A stretch of DNA of 64,000 nucleotides from Tetrahymena thermophila SB210 (Eukaryota; Ciliophora; Oligohymenophorea; Hymenostomatida; Tetrahymenidae), in the NCBI RefSeq assembly GCF_000189635.1, contig NW_002476477.1, positions 1 to 64,000 of the forward strand, given 5' to 3'. A program made the translations under genes and the position numbers. Shown here piece after piece: positions 27,501 to 40,505 of the stretch. A model generated the notes under the pieces. The model made no database searches, had not been told where the DNA came from, and saw only the letters and a list, made by a program, of their open reading frames with translations. Every line of letters starts with the position of its first letter. The first letter of the stretch is position 1.

Positions 27501-30500
27501 AACTAAAATAAGTAAATTATAATAATTTATAAAAGTATTTAAAATTTTATTCGAATAGGTTTGTGATTGGACACCAGTTAATGCTATTACTGTTTCTACA
27601 TTCTAAATAAACACAAATTATAAAATGATTGTTTATGGCTCAGGTATTTTAATATATTTTACTGATTACTCTTAGAAGAAGCTAATAAATGAAATTATAT
27701 TATCTGAAGCAGCTTAAGGAGGGGTTATTGATTTATAAACAAATAGCCATTTTGTTTACACTAATAAAATTTATTAATTTGATCTTGAAACAAATAATTT
27801 AATCAAAGTTTCTAAATTTGAAGTAATTCTTTTTATTTATTTAGTTTGTATTTTTATATTTTAAAAATAAAATACTAGCATGATGATATAATTACGTAAT
27901 TAGAAATAATTTATGAATGGAACATAATAATAACATCTTCATTTGATAACACTATGGCAGTATGGAGTTACCCTGAATTATAATTTATGCAAAGGTTATA
28001 CCATGATCCAGTAGATTGTGTAAAAGTAAATAATTTTTAAGTAGAATTAGAAAGAAACAGAGTATTCTCAGGTTGTAGGTATGGAAGTGTTTACATCTGG
28101 AAGAAGAATGCTTTAAATAATACTTTTTATTTAGGAAATGATTTGTAATATATCTTAACAAATTGGAACGTAACCTCAATTGTAGTTGATAACTAGAATG
28201 ATTACTTATTTTTGATTGGAGTAATTTAAATTTATGTTAATCTTTTATTGCTTTTAAACCTATTTTAAACTAATTTTAAATCTTTTTATACTAATAAAGT
28301 GGTATTGGTATCCATTAATAATCTAACTAAGTACAGTAGAGTAATCAATTAATGTTATTGCAATGTTATAAGGTATAAATGCTGTATACGACAAGCTTAA
28401 TTAGTGCTTAATACTTTCTGATTAAGATGGAAATGTTTGGAATTATAATATTACTTCAAGAACTTATATTTTCAATAAATAAAATGCAATTCATCAAGTA
28501 TTTTTATTTTTAATGATGCAATCATTTAATTTTTATTTTCAAGGGTTGGGTTAATTAATTAGTTATTGATCCAGCAAATTAAATGTTTGCAAGTATGGGT
28601 GATGATTGCACAATTTAAATATGGCCTTATGACTCTGACGCAAGCTAAATACCTTTATTTTTTTTTAGGAATACAGCAAAGATACAGTCTGGAAAATTGG
28701 ATTTAGTATATTTTTAATTTTTAATAATTTAATATTTAAAAGCTTTACTATTTAAAGGATAATTAGATATTGATTATTTCAGATACCTATAATAAAATTA
28801 TATTGCTCAAATATCCTTTATTGTATGTGATTAAATCTTTTGATTCACACACAGCTTAGATAAACTAGTTTATAATTAATTGGAATTAATTTCTAGTAAA
28901 TTTAATTATTTTTAAATATAGATAGATATTTATTTATTTTATTTTACAATTAGATTTTATCTTTTTCAAATGATAAAACTGTAAAATTTTGGGAATATGA
29001 GCTTGGAATTGAAGAAAAGTACTTTTAAATTATATAAAGAGCTACTTCAGTAATGAGCTATGCCTATGATGAAATAGAAAACACAATATACTATGTTAGA
29101 TCTGAAGGAAATGTATAAAAGTGGTCAATCACGAGTGAATAGACAGAAAACGGATTTAATCTTTAATATAATGATAGATATAATAATACAATATTTTTAA
29201 TCAACAATGATGTTTTTATTTTAGCTACTACCAAATAATTAAAGTTAGTAATGAAAAAAAATTTAGAAGTACTTTAAAGTATTCAAGTGGAATGCTCTCA
29301 TAGTATAAGTATATATGATATTATAATTTGTGGTTATCATTGTAAGTTGACCTCTTTTAAGCTAATCTAAACTAATATAAATAACAATTATAGTTACTAA
29401 TTAAAATATTTGTATTAATAAAATTTGGATTATCCATTATATAAACTATAGAATGGAATTAAATCTACAACTGAATTCCTAATTATTCTTGTAAACCATT
29501 CTATTTTTTTCATAGAAAGCTCTACAGGTTAAGTAACTAAATCATTTCCTCTTATTCATAAATAAGTTATTTTAGAATTAATAGAATTTAGTTAACAAAT
29601 TATATTTAGCTATTCATTAGATGGATAATTAGCCTAATATGAAATACAATAAAATTAGGTTTTAATTTAAAGAATAATTTAGTTAAATTATCCAATACTT
29701 TAAGTGGTAATAAACGCAGATTATATTTTAGTGAATCTAAAAAAGTCAAACTTCTGTTAAATCTATAAAAATGACAATTCCATAGTTTTTACACTACTAG
29801 CTCTTATTTAAACTTCTTCTCGCTGGTAAACTAATTAATAAATAATTCTCTCTCCAGAAAATTAGACTATTCTTGTGAGTTCTGATTTCTATTACATTTC
29901 TTTTGATTACAAATCATTTAAATAACTTTACTATTATCAAAGCAATATTTTTGTAGAGAGCACATTTATGAAAAGAAAAGTTACATTAATTTAATAGAAT
30001 TAATTCTTTATTTAATAAGGATAATCTTTTATAGTCATAGCATCTAGTGATTTGTCTTAGTAAAATATGATAGTTGTCTAAAAAATATTAAACAGAAACT
30101 CATTTTATGAAAATATAAACATAAAAGTGGATTAAATAAATGATTCATATGTAGTTACAGTTCTTTCATTTAACCTTCAAGGATTTAATTATTTAATGAC
30201 TGATACTCAAGGATAAATGTCATGCTAGCAAAATTTGTAAGATGCTAATTTTTTTGACATCTACTAGAGAGTTCGCGATTATTTGAATTTAAGGAATAAC
30301 TTATAAACTGATTATAGTTTATAAATGTCTCATTTATTTAATTTAAATATGACTAAGTCATTTACATTTTATGGATTCCCTTAAATAAATTCTAATTTCT
30401 AAATGCTTGTACAATTAACAGTCTAAGGAGATAATTAAAAGTAATTGATTAATGGAAATTTCTATTTCAATTAATTATTGCAATCATAAAATATTGCAAG

Positions 30501-33500
30501 CTTAAAATTAAATAATTTAATAATTGAACTTAAAGATGATGATAATAATGAGTAACTTTCTAGTATAAAATTACAATAAGTAGAATTTTTTTCAAGTCAA
30601 TTAATATTTAACAATTAATCATTTAGTATGAGCAATTTACAGCTATTCCGCATGAAAAATATAACCATAAACCAATAAAATATATCTTTTTGTTAAAGTG
30701 CTTTTATTATTTCTAATACTCAATCAGTAGTTATCGAAGATAGTATTATTAATAAAAATATCTTAAATACAACTTCATTATTTAATTTCAATAATTCAAT
30801 TACTAACAACCAAACTTCATAGTTCATTTTTAGCAGTAATCAAATATTAAGTAATAAGTTAAATTAAAGCTCAATTTTTTTATTTGAATTTATAACCGAT
30901 ATTATATTTCAGAGTAACCAAATTGAAAATAACTTTAGTGAGGAAAGCTCTTATTTAATTTAATCATTAATAGCTACTAATATAATTATTTCAAATTTTA
31001 ATTTTAATAATAATATTAATTTAGTAATAATAAATAATTAGAAGATATTGAAAACTATTCAAAATTCTTTGATGTTTATTATTGAGGTTGAGAATAATTA
31101 TTTGGAAATATCAAAAAGTATTATAAACTAAAATAAATATTTAGCTAGAGATAGTTATTTGATTTATTCTAATTCATCATAAATTTTACTATATGATACA
31201 TAAATAAATAAATTGGTTAGTAACTCTATGATTAGTTTAATAACCTTATTATCTTAGAATTTGTAATTAAACTATTTAAGTGCTATAGAAAACCAATCAT
31301 AAGTTTAACCTTTTTTCTCTATAAGTTAGAGCAATGTTTTAATATAGTAGTCATCTTTTGACTCAAATAGACTTCTTAATCCATCTCTAGGAGGAGGTGT
31401 TTTTTATTTTATATCTTCTTAAGTAAATATTTCAAACAGTACATTTTCTAAGAATTCAGCCTAAAGTAATTATTATTATTATTTTATTATTTTAAGTAAT
31501 ATATTTTTCTTTATTTAGATGGAGGATCTCTTTATTTTATTGACTAATGCGTTGGTTTAATTTCTAATACTACTTTTATTAGCAATTATGCTAGGGAAAA
31601 TGGAGGAGTACTTATTCTAAATAACTCTGATATTCAAATATAAAAGACAATCTTTTAATTTAATAAAGCTTTGATAGGAGGAGTTGTAAGATATTTAACA
31701 TTTTAACCAAAGTTTTTGTAAAAAAGTAGTAAAAACAAAATTTTAGATACATGCGGAACTATTTTTGAAAATGTTTGTTAATAAAATTAAGGTTTGTTTT
31801 ATGGAAATAATTTTGGTTCTTATCCATAAACTATTAAAATAAATAATATAACAATAGAAAATAATGGAGTATATACGTTTGAAAATGTACAAAGTGGAAC
31901 TTAAGGCCAAATTTTAGAAATTTAATTGTTTGATGAAGAAGGAAGTTTAGTAAAATTATAAAATAATGATATTTTGCCATCAAGTATAACTTAAGAGTTT
32001 TAATATTATTAAGTTGCTTTGTATGAACTATATTAAGTAAATTAATAACAAGATATTTCTTAAAGAGATTTAAAGTTAGATGGTACAACATTAAAATAAT
32101 TTTAAACTGATAAATTTCTATTAAACTAATACTCAGCATCAGGTAATAAATTTAAGCAATAAAAAGTTTTTAATAAATATACTTTTACTGAATTTAAAAT
32201 TATTTCTTTTTGATTAAACTAATTTAACCATTTATTATTGAATTAATAGCTTTCAAAATAAAATATACAAATTAAATTGATTCTTTAATTGAAAGAAAAA
32301 TTTTTATTAAAGATTTTAGTTTATTTATTAATAATTTAGTACTTAGAAAAAATTTTTAAAACTGTTGTTTAAGAGATTTAAAATAATTATCGCTATATAT
32401 CTTAATAATTAGTTATTAATTTAAAAAAATAATTAAATAATTTTTACAAATAATTATATAAAGAAAACATTATTACCATCTCACATTACAAAAATAGAAA
32501 GATTCAAAGAAATAGACATTATACATTTAGCATTTTTTGATTATTTTTATATACTTGAGAACAAACAGAGTATTTGATCTATTTATTGATAAAAGTTTCT
32601 CAAAAATATGTTTTTATTTTTAAAAAATTTAAACATTAAAATATTTATTTAATCATCTGAAAGAACATAAAAATAATAAAATAAAAATATTAGGATAAAT
32701 TGGGAAAAAAGGCGAAGCTGTTTTATTTATTTATGGCTTTGAGCTTTTATCAAATAAAAGTTTAAGATTTACTGATCCTTTGATTATTTTTATCAACTAC
32801 ATATTTAGATAGTGCTAGGTAGGTGAGATAGTTTAGCCTGCCTGCACTAATTGCTCTTTAGTAAATTGTTACACTTGTTAAAATGGGACTTACTCTATTT
32901 AAGATACTACATAAAATTCAAATAATTTACAATGTAAACCATGCGATTATAAATCTTGTGATTATTGTGAGGGAAATAAAATATCTTTAAAGAAAGGATT
33001 TTGGAGATTAAATTAATAAGATGACAATATTATTCCATGTGGTAAGTCTTAAGATTTATGTAATGGTTAAGAGGATACTAATTATTGCTCTGAAGGGTAA
33101 TTTTGAAATTAAAACAAAGATTTATTTTCAATTATTTCTGATCTAAATATAAAGATAAATAGGTCCATTATGTTAGACTTGTGATTATTTAGGATAGTTT
33201 TGGAATAGCTCATATGCTGAAAATAATTTAGATAATAAATGCTTTAAGTGTGGTTCCGAATCATAATATATAGCTGCATAGTTCTTTCTAAGCATTATAA
33301 CATTATTATATTTGACATATATTTTTTATGAGACAAAAGTAAATCTAAATTTGATGGCTAAAGCTCTAATTTTAGATAGAATAGGATTAATAAGACTAGG
33401 AACTTCAGGATAAATAGGTGAAAAATCTTTTTACAGTAGAATTATGATTAGATATCTATAAATATTTCTAAGTATCTCTACTTTGAGTCCTCATTCTATT

Positions 33501-35467
33501 TTTAATGTTTAGATTACTTCAATATTCTCACCTGTAAGCTCAAATTAAAATTTACTTGATTGTATGTTAAGTAAATTTAGTAACACAGTTCCAGTTTATT
33601 ACTACAAAGTGCTATTTTTTGTGACGATCCCTTTCATCATAATTCCTTTAGGATTTATATTTTATAATTTTATCATATTTATTTTAAGTTACTTTACCAA
33701 CCAAACTAGAATTTCTTATAATTATGAATACAAAGTAAATTTTATAATTTAATATTTTTCATAATTTTAACGCTATTTATTTAACATAAAAGAAAGATGC
33801 ATCTATAATATGTTTTATATTTCTTTTCTTTTTCTTGTAGCAGAGTACATTTGAATCTTTAGTTTAACCATTTACATGTACACAAATAGGAAGTTAGTAT
33901 TTAATAAGCTACTACTTGTTAGAAAAATGCTATACTTCAAATCATATACTTTTAATAGGAGTGGTTATTCTACCAGCAGTTTTTTTATGGGTAATTTTGA
34001 TTCCAGGCATATTAATGTGGAAAATTTGGAGCAAATCTTAGTTGCAGGATAATTTTTCATAAGAATTTTATTTAACAAAAAAAGTATTAATTAATTATAA
34101 CATTTACAATCATTTAAAAATTTATTTTAATAAAAGTATGGATTTCTTTTTTATGGCTATAAAAGAAATTTTTATTTATGGGAATTTTTATCTATGAATT
34201 TAAGACTAATATTAGTGTTTCTTGTGTAATATTTTGATGAAGATATTCTCAGCAGAGCCTCTTTAATGTTGGTTTTCCTTTACTTGTATCTTATGCTTTT
34301 GCAAAAACATAAAGTAATTTAAGTTTCTTAATAAGATTTATTAATTTTATTTTAAAGCCTTATTAAAAGAGCAATTACTTTAAGATAGACATGCTATTTT
34401 CTTAAATATGTTGTCTCCTTACAATAATAAGCATTTTATTAAATGTCTTACAATCAGATATATTTTTATATTTTGGATAGATAATAATCTATATTCTTTA
34501 GCTGGTTGCTTTCTTGAGAATTTTTTTAATGTATTTAGATGCTTAAATTAGATTAAACTACCATCGCTTAAAAGAAAAAAAAATAATAAAATGCTTCAAA
34601 GCCATTTTATTAAGAGACTGTTTAATAAATAGGATTTTCAAGAGTATTTTAAAAAGATATTTATTATATTTCTATTTATTAACATTTCATACTGAGGTTA
34701 ACTCTTTTAAAAAATTCAATAATTTCTAATTACTAAGACTTTGGCTTCAAGATTTTATTCAAAAAAAAAAGAAAAATATTTAGGCTTCTTTGATTTAGAG
34801 TTTGAAAACTTAAGAAAATTTTTATAAAGACTTTTCTCCATAAAGTAGCTCTTTAAGAAAGACTCTACTTAATAATAGATCACCTAAAAATTTTTTACAA
34901 ACATAAAATCTTACTTAATCATGCTTCAAAGAAAACTCTCCATTAAGATTCAGCATAAATAATAATTAAAAAGAAACCTTCTAAATAAGAGATATCAAAA
35001 GTAGCAATATGAATTTTACACAATTAAATTCCCTTAACACTAAAAAGTTAGAACAAAAAATTTCCTAAAAGCTAATTTAAATGTAGAAATTAGATTTTGA
35101 GTCTTAAATTAGTGAATCTTATTCAGAATTTGATAGGCAAGACTCAATAAAAAATTAAGATTTATATTATCTTAAAGTTAAAAGTAATAATTTTATTTAT
35201 TTAAAGTTTATTAAGACATAAAATTACTTTAACTGAAAAATTTAGAAAATTCAAGAAACATTCCTTAGTTTAATACTTCAGAACGTATTAAGACAAATAA
35301 AAATGACTTGGAATTAGAATAGATATTTTTAAGTGTATAAGCTACTTAAAGAAAATAAAGAGTTTTCACCTCTCATCAAGTAAATATTTTTGAGCTTTTA
35401 TTTTTTAATTTATTTTTTTAAGGATGAAATAGTTGAGAACTATCCAATTACCAAATTAAATAACTGA
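24574..35467 (+). CDS. Giant surface protein: propeller, beta-helix, Cys-rich, multi-TM (copy 2)
   Basis: This is the second copy of the same gene, from ATG 24574 (signal peptide MHLIYQIFICLSLVKLSHQ) to TGA 35467. All modules are present in the same order: propeller-like region, beta-helix with FxxN/GG motifs (about 30400-32150), Cys-rich module (about 32815-33270), membrane spans (about 33290-34560) including YGFLFYGYKRNFYLWEF, and a hydrophilic tail. Every stretch checked keeps its frame, and the last intron differs from copy 1 by two bases yet both copies remain open when it is removed. The gene therefore looks functional. The tail end diverges most (ends ...KLNN instead of ...KLND, with several changed residues before it). 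An intron between the beta-helix and Cys-rich module is about 300 bases longer than in copy 1. Substrate or partner is unknown. Confidence 0.78.
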
Positions 35468-35975
35468 AGTTAAACATGCATTTTTATATATTTATTGTTT
35501 ATAATTTTGTAAAATATAACTACATTTTTTAATACTGCAATTTTTATTTAAATAATTTAATTTTAATTATTATAACTATTTGAAAATTAAAAAATATGTA
35601 AAACATATTAATATTTATGACCGAAAAAAATTTTTAGGGCATTTATACCAATACAGTAAATGTATTTATTTTGAATTTTTAATCTGATTTAGTTAACTAC
35701 AAATTTACTATTTCATCTTATGTTTTTTGTCACTTTTTAAAGATTACTTAACTACCATCAGTTTTGATATTTATGTTTAATTAAAATATTAATGATTATA
35801 AAGTGCTATAAAGATAGATTTAATTAGAAAGTTGAATCAGTTTTTAAGATTGGGTGATTCAAAATTTACATAAAAAAACAAAACTTTCAATTATAAATTT
35901 CTTTTTTGATCTCTTTAAGATAGAATAGTCGATTTAGATAATAGTAAAAAATAATAAAAAGCAAAATCTAATAAA
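35468..35975. other. Spacer after the giant-gene array
   Basis: The first ~130 bases match the downstream flank of the first giant gene. After about 35600 the sequence is unique and AT-rich and leads into the zinc-finger gene. No gene was found. Confidence 0.55.
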
Positions 35976-37792
35976 ATGAGTAGTTCAGAATTAGATAGTA
36001 GCCAATAAATAGGACACCCAATTAAAAAAAAGGTTTGTAGAGATGAAGATAAAAATAAAAATGATACAGATATCAAAGAGGAATATCAAGATTAGGATAT
36101 TTCAGATGATGAGGGCGAGGATTTAGATTCTAATTCTTAAAAAAAACAGAATTCTACAAATAAATCATTAGATGGATAACAAATTGGAAATGAAAGAAGT
36201 ACAGAATAATCAAATGGGATTAAAAAATTAGAGATAAAATCAACTTATACCTATCATATGAATAACCCTAATCATATAATAACAAATGAACCTAATGATG
36301 TTGAATGGGAGTGTTTTGATTGCAATAAAAAATATAAAAGTTATCCAGCTTTCTATACTCATAATAAAATAAAGCATAATGGTAATCCTCCTGAAAGATA
36401 TAAAATTCCTCGTCCCCTAGATAGTATTTCAAAAGATAGAGGTAGACCTAAGGTGAATAATTTATTAATAGGTTTAGTATATTTTGAAAAATAGTCGTTT
36501 TAAAAAAAATATTTGTTATAAATTTCATAATTATGTAATAAGCATATTATTAAATTATTGAAAGGTGTATTCTATTAAATAAAATTTGGTTTATTAGCAT
36601 AAAAAAATGCTTTAAGTACCATGAAAAGATTGTACTTAACAAAATCTTATTTTAAATTTAAATAGGCTGATACTAGCACTAAATAAAAATTTACAGATAA
36701 AGACCAAAAACAGCATAATCTTGAGGATTAGATCTATGAATTCTTAGCAAAAGCAGGAGCAAATGTAAAAATTATTTCAAGTAAAAAGAATTTAAAACAA
36801 ATTTATAAATAGGATGACTAAGATAACAAAATAATTAGATAATACTTAAATGAACCTGTCAATTATATTGAAGCTATGCCCTCATTTAATTTGTAGGACT
36901 CTAACATACAAGATAATATTTAACAGATAAAGAAAGAAATAGTGTAAATAAAATATGAATATTAATAAAAAGTAAAATATATTTTAAATTTAAAAGAAAG
37001 CTAATAGATTTAGTTATGCAATATGATGATTTCTAGTATATTGATCCCATGGAACTAAGTGATCCTTAAGAAAGTGAAATAAATCTGTTTAATTTAAAAT
37101 ATTTGATACAGCATTACAAATAAAATAATTTGATTAACGACTTTTCTTTAATTTCAATATTCATTTCATGGATAGGAAAAGAATTAAGATAAGATTCTTA
37201 TTAAGAAATTTGTTTAATTTTAATTGCATATTTTACATAATATTAAAATGAATTAAAAAAATTGGCAAAAATTGCCCCTGATACTAGAAGAGATCTCTTA
37301 GAAAAGATTCACAAATTTAGAGAATATAGATATTTCTTATTAGCTCAGTAATTTAAGCTATTTAATGACTAAACTATATTCGATTTCATTGGACTTTTTA
37401 AGATTTGGATAGTATTTTGGATAGAATAAATTTATGGTGATGGAATTAAAGTAAATACATTTAGTAATAAGCAAGAAGCTCCTATTATTTTGGGCTCTGA
37501 TGAAGATGAAGATAACTTTGATGAAGATGATGATAATGACAATGAAGAAGATGCAGCTGAAGAGAATGAAGATGAAGATGACGATACTAATCGAAAAATT
37601 TCAAAATAAAAATCTAATTAGAATAAAAAATAAAATAACAGTTAAAAAAAAAATTAACAAAGTAAAAATAATAATAATGAATTAGAAAATCCTGAAAATT
37701 AATTAAAACAAAAAAATATCTAAAAAGAACACATAGAAAGAAATGAAACAAATTTGGGAATGACTAAAGTCTAGGTTGAAGAAGAGGCATGA
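35976..37792 (+). CDS. C2H2 zinc-finger / AT-hook protein
   Basis: The frame runs from ATG 35976 (MSSSELDSSQ) to TGA 37792. An intron at 36944-36996 (GT...AG) restores the frame across a shift. A second probable intron, 36453-36665, has a length divisible by three and an AT-rich unlikely translation; removing it gives 516 residues, keeping it gives 587. The N-terminal ~105 residues are acidic and Gln/Ser-rich. A zinc finger uses C113, C116, H129 and H134 (CX2C-X12-HX4H). An AT-hook-like RGRPK follows at 155-159. The middle is alpha-helical in character without a known domain. Near 37500-37580 is a long Asp/Glu run, then a Lys/Asn/Gln-rich tail. The combination suggests a nuclear DNA- or chromatin-binding protein; its target is unknown. 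Confidence 0.75.
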
Positions 37793-38932
37793 AAATTTGA
37801 TTGTTATTAATTCAATAATTTCAAAATTAAAAAAACTAAAAGATTTATTTAAAATTAATTTGTAATTTTCACCATGAACTATAAATTTTTTATTTTTAAT
37901 GTAACTTGATATTATTTAGTAATGCAAAATTTAAAACTAACTTAAAATTTTTTTTTTTTAATTATTCAAATATTTCACTAAATAAGATTAAAATGATATA
38001 TTTATTTTATTTTTAAAAGGCTAAGCAATAATGAGTTAATAAAATAATAAATTTTCATCACTTAGGTAGAATTAAAACATTAAGCTATTCTTATTTTAAA
38101 ATAGTTAGAGACACTTTTTATTTAATTAATAAAAAATTAAAAAAAAAATATTCATAAAATATTCAATTTTAAAAAGAGTAATTAAATAATTAAAATTATT
38201 TAAAACTAATTTAAAATTATTTATTTTTAATATAAATTTATCAAATTAATGCAAATTCAAAATTTTTTAAAAGCAAAAAGATATTTTATTTTGAATTTTT
38301 GATGAAAAAAAAAGATTAAATAAGATTTCTTAATTATTAAATTAAAATATTTTTTTACTTTTATCTATTTTTAAAACTTTAGCAAAATGCTTTTAATCAT
38401 TATCCATTAGTAAAATTTATTAATAATTTATAATAATAATAAATAATTAAAAATATAAATAATATTTATCAAATAATTTGTTTTCATTACTTAAATTGAT
38501 TAATATTGATGATAATTCAAAATTAATTTTATAATAATTGCATAAAAAAGCTAATCTTTTAATAAAATTAATTTAATTATAAAGTAAAAAAAAAAATAAT
38601 TAAAATAGTTTGCAATTATACACTTATTTAATAGAGAAAGTTAACTATTATTAGTATAATTAGTACATGAATGGCTATATGAAGAGTTAGTTAATTAATT
38701 ATTTAATCTTAAATTCAATTGTAGTTAAAATACAAAATTCAAAAAAATTGTATTTATTTAGAAATTTTTTATTTTAGAAGATATATTACTTAATTAATAT
38801 CTGGTTTATAACTAACAAGTACTTATCAGCTTTTTATAGATAAGACTAGGAAAAGAAAATAAAAAATAATACATCAATTGAAATTTTAGTTAAGGAGAAG
38901 TTATATTTATTTAGATTAAAGCAAGGTTATTA
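37793..38932. other. AT-rich intergenic region
   Basis: This 1.1 kb stretch is made of A/T-rich low-complexity sequence with many short poly-A and poly-T runs. It should contain the 3' region of the zinc-finger gene and the promoter of the MORN gene. No open frame with protein-like composition and no RNA gene was recognised. Confidence 0.5.
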
Positions 38933-40505
38933 ATGGGAAATGCTTGTTCCTGCGATGATGACGTTGTTCATGATCAAAATTTGAATAAACCTGTTTAATA
39001 TAATTAAAATAAAAATTTTCAAGAATTATATGAAAGAGGAGTTGATTCAGATTTTGAGCAAGATTAAGATTTATAAGCAACTGCAAAGACTTTAGGAAAA
39101 AAAGCATCTATATAAAAACTGCATGCTACTCCTGGTTAAGTTTCTGTAAGAAACTCATAAATATTTAATGGTACAAATAATAGTTTCATAGAAAAAACAG
39201 CAGCCAATAATGATAATACTGCAATCTAGAAGGCAAATTTTTTAAATGGAGTTAAAATTATAAAACATAGTTCAACTATCCCTCCTGAAGTTAAGAAACA
39301 CATAAGATTGGATCTTTAATTATTAGATAAATTACCAGATTTTAGTAATGAATATACTCGTCATGTGTTAGATAGATTAGGAGGTTTTAAGTATGACGAT
39401 GAGGATCCTTTAGATATTACAAATTTACCTTATTATGGACCTGTTTTACTTGATAATTACGCGTAAATATTTCAAAAGATTTTTGATTTTTTTGTAGCTT
39501 TAAGTGTACTTTAAGTGAAATGAGTTTTTCTTTGTAATGAATTAGAAAGAAAATAGAATTAAAGAATTTAATATAAAATGAATGAAGCATATTAAATAAT
39601 CAAGAAACAACTTTTTAATATAAAATTAATTTTGAAAAAGATTTTTCTCATTGAATGATAATATTTTTTATTTTACTTTTAGATGCTACTATGGACAATG
39701 GAAAAATGGAATGAAATGGGGAAGAGGAAAATAAGTATGGAGCGATGGTTCTATGTATGAAGGTTACTGGTCTAATGATATGGCTAGTGGAAGAGGTAGA
39801 CTTATTCATGGAGATGGTGACGTTTACGAAGGCTAATGGTAAGAAGATAAAGCTGATGGTGATGGAGTTTACATTCATAGAGATGGCGCTAGTTATACTG
39901 GATAATGGGTATAAGATAAGTAGCATGGTATTGGTATTGAAAAGTGGATTGACGGAGCTAGTTACGAAGGATAATATTTTTAAGGTATGAAACATGGAGA
40001 GGGTATCTTTTTGTGGGCAGATGGTAGTCAATACCATGGATCTTTTAAATAAAATAATATTCATGGAAAGGGTTAATACAAGTAAGTATTTTATATAATT
40101 TTTTGTGAATTTTTAATCAGTAAAAAATCTTTTTTTAAATTAATTATTATATTCAAATCTATAAAATTTTAGGTGGAAAGATAAGAGATAATATACTGGA
40201 GAGTGGAAAGACAATAAAATGCATGGACTAGGCTAATTTACATGGCCAGATGGTAGGAAATATTATGGAGAGTATAAAGATGACAAGTAAAATTTTATAT
40301 TTGATGAATTAATGTATATTTTAAAATCTAATTTTCAATCAGAAAACATGGGTATGGAGAATTTACTTGGCCTGATGGAAGAATGTACAAAGGTTACTGG
40401 GAAAATGGAAAATAGCATGGTAGAGGAACCTATAGAGGAACAAGCGGAGTTGAAAGGGAAGGTGAGTGGTTCGAAGGAAGAAAAATAAAATGGATTGATG
40501 AATGA
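38933..40505 (+). CDS. MORN-repeat protein with lipid-anchor N-terminus
   Basis: Four exons (38933-39462, 39683-40081, 40173-40286, 40343-40505) join in phase to 402 codons, a 401-residue protein. The start MGNACSC has Gly2 for N-myristoylation and Cys5/Cys7 for palmitoylation, so membrane anchoring is likely. Residues up to about 177 are polar and of unknown fold. From the second exon on, about nine MORN repeats follow with the usual pattern (Y.G.W..g..HG.G....DG), then a partial tenth ending [12 protein letters not shown]. The known role of MORN repeats is in membrane- or cytoskeleton-associated scaffolds, and in lipid kinases in some families; no kinase domain is present here. All three introns are phase 2, and the last two fall inside repeats. 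A cortical or ciliary scaffold role is an inference. The long open frame on the opposite strand is a shadow. Confidence 0.93.

Larger units (their letters stand above)
12240..35600. repeat. Tandem duplication of an 11.4 kb giant-gene unit
   Basis: Two direct copies, offset by about 11432 bases at their start codons, each hold one giant gene with its upstream and downstream flanks. Homology begins near 12240 (matching about 23990) and extends past the stop of copy 2 to roughly 35600 (matching the sequence after 23733). Exons are nearly identical over long runs, while introns and spacers differ by many small indels. One intron of copy 2 (within 32160-32700) is about 300 bases longer, which accounts for the longer total span. 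Confidence 0.9.

Noticed and set aside
31834-32139. Minus-strand frame of about 100 codons opposite the second giant gene
   Set aside because: It overlaps the beta-helix exon on the plus strand, which is conserved between both copies; this frame is a shadow.
37500-37685. Plus-strand frame rich in Met and Lys within the zinc-finger gene
   Set aside because: It is the shifted frame of the Asp/Glu-rich tract of the real gene (GATGAAGAT repeats read out of frame).
39648-40064. Long minus-strand open frame opposite the MORN gene
   Set aside because: It is the antisense shadow of the MORN repeats; the plus-strand frame has unmistakable repeat motifs and consistent introns.
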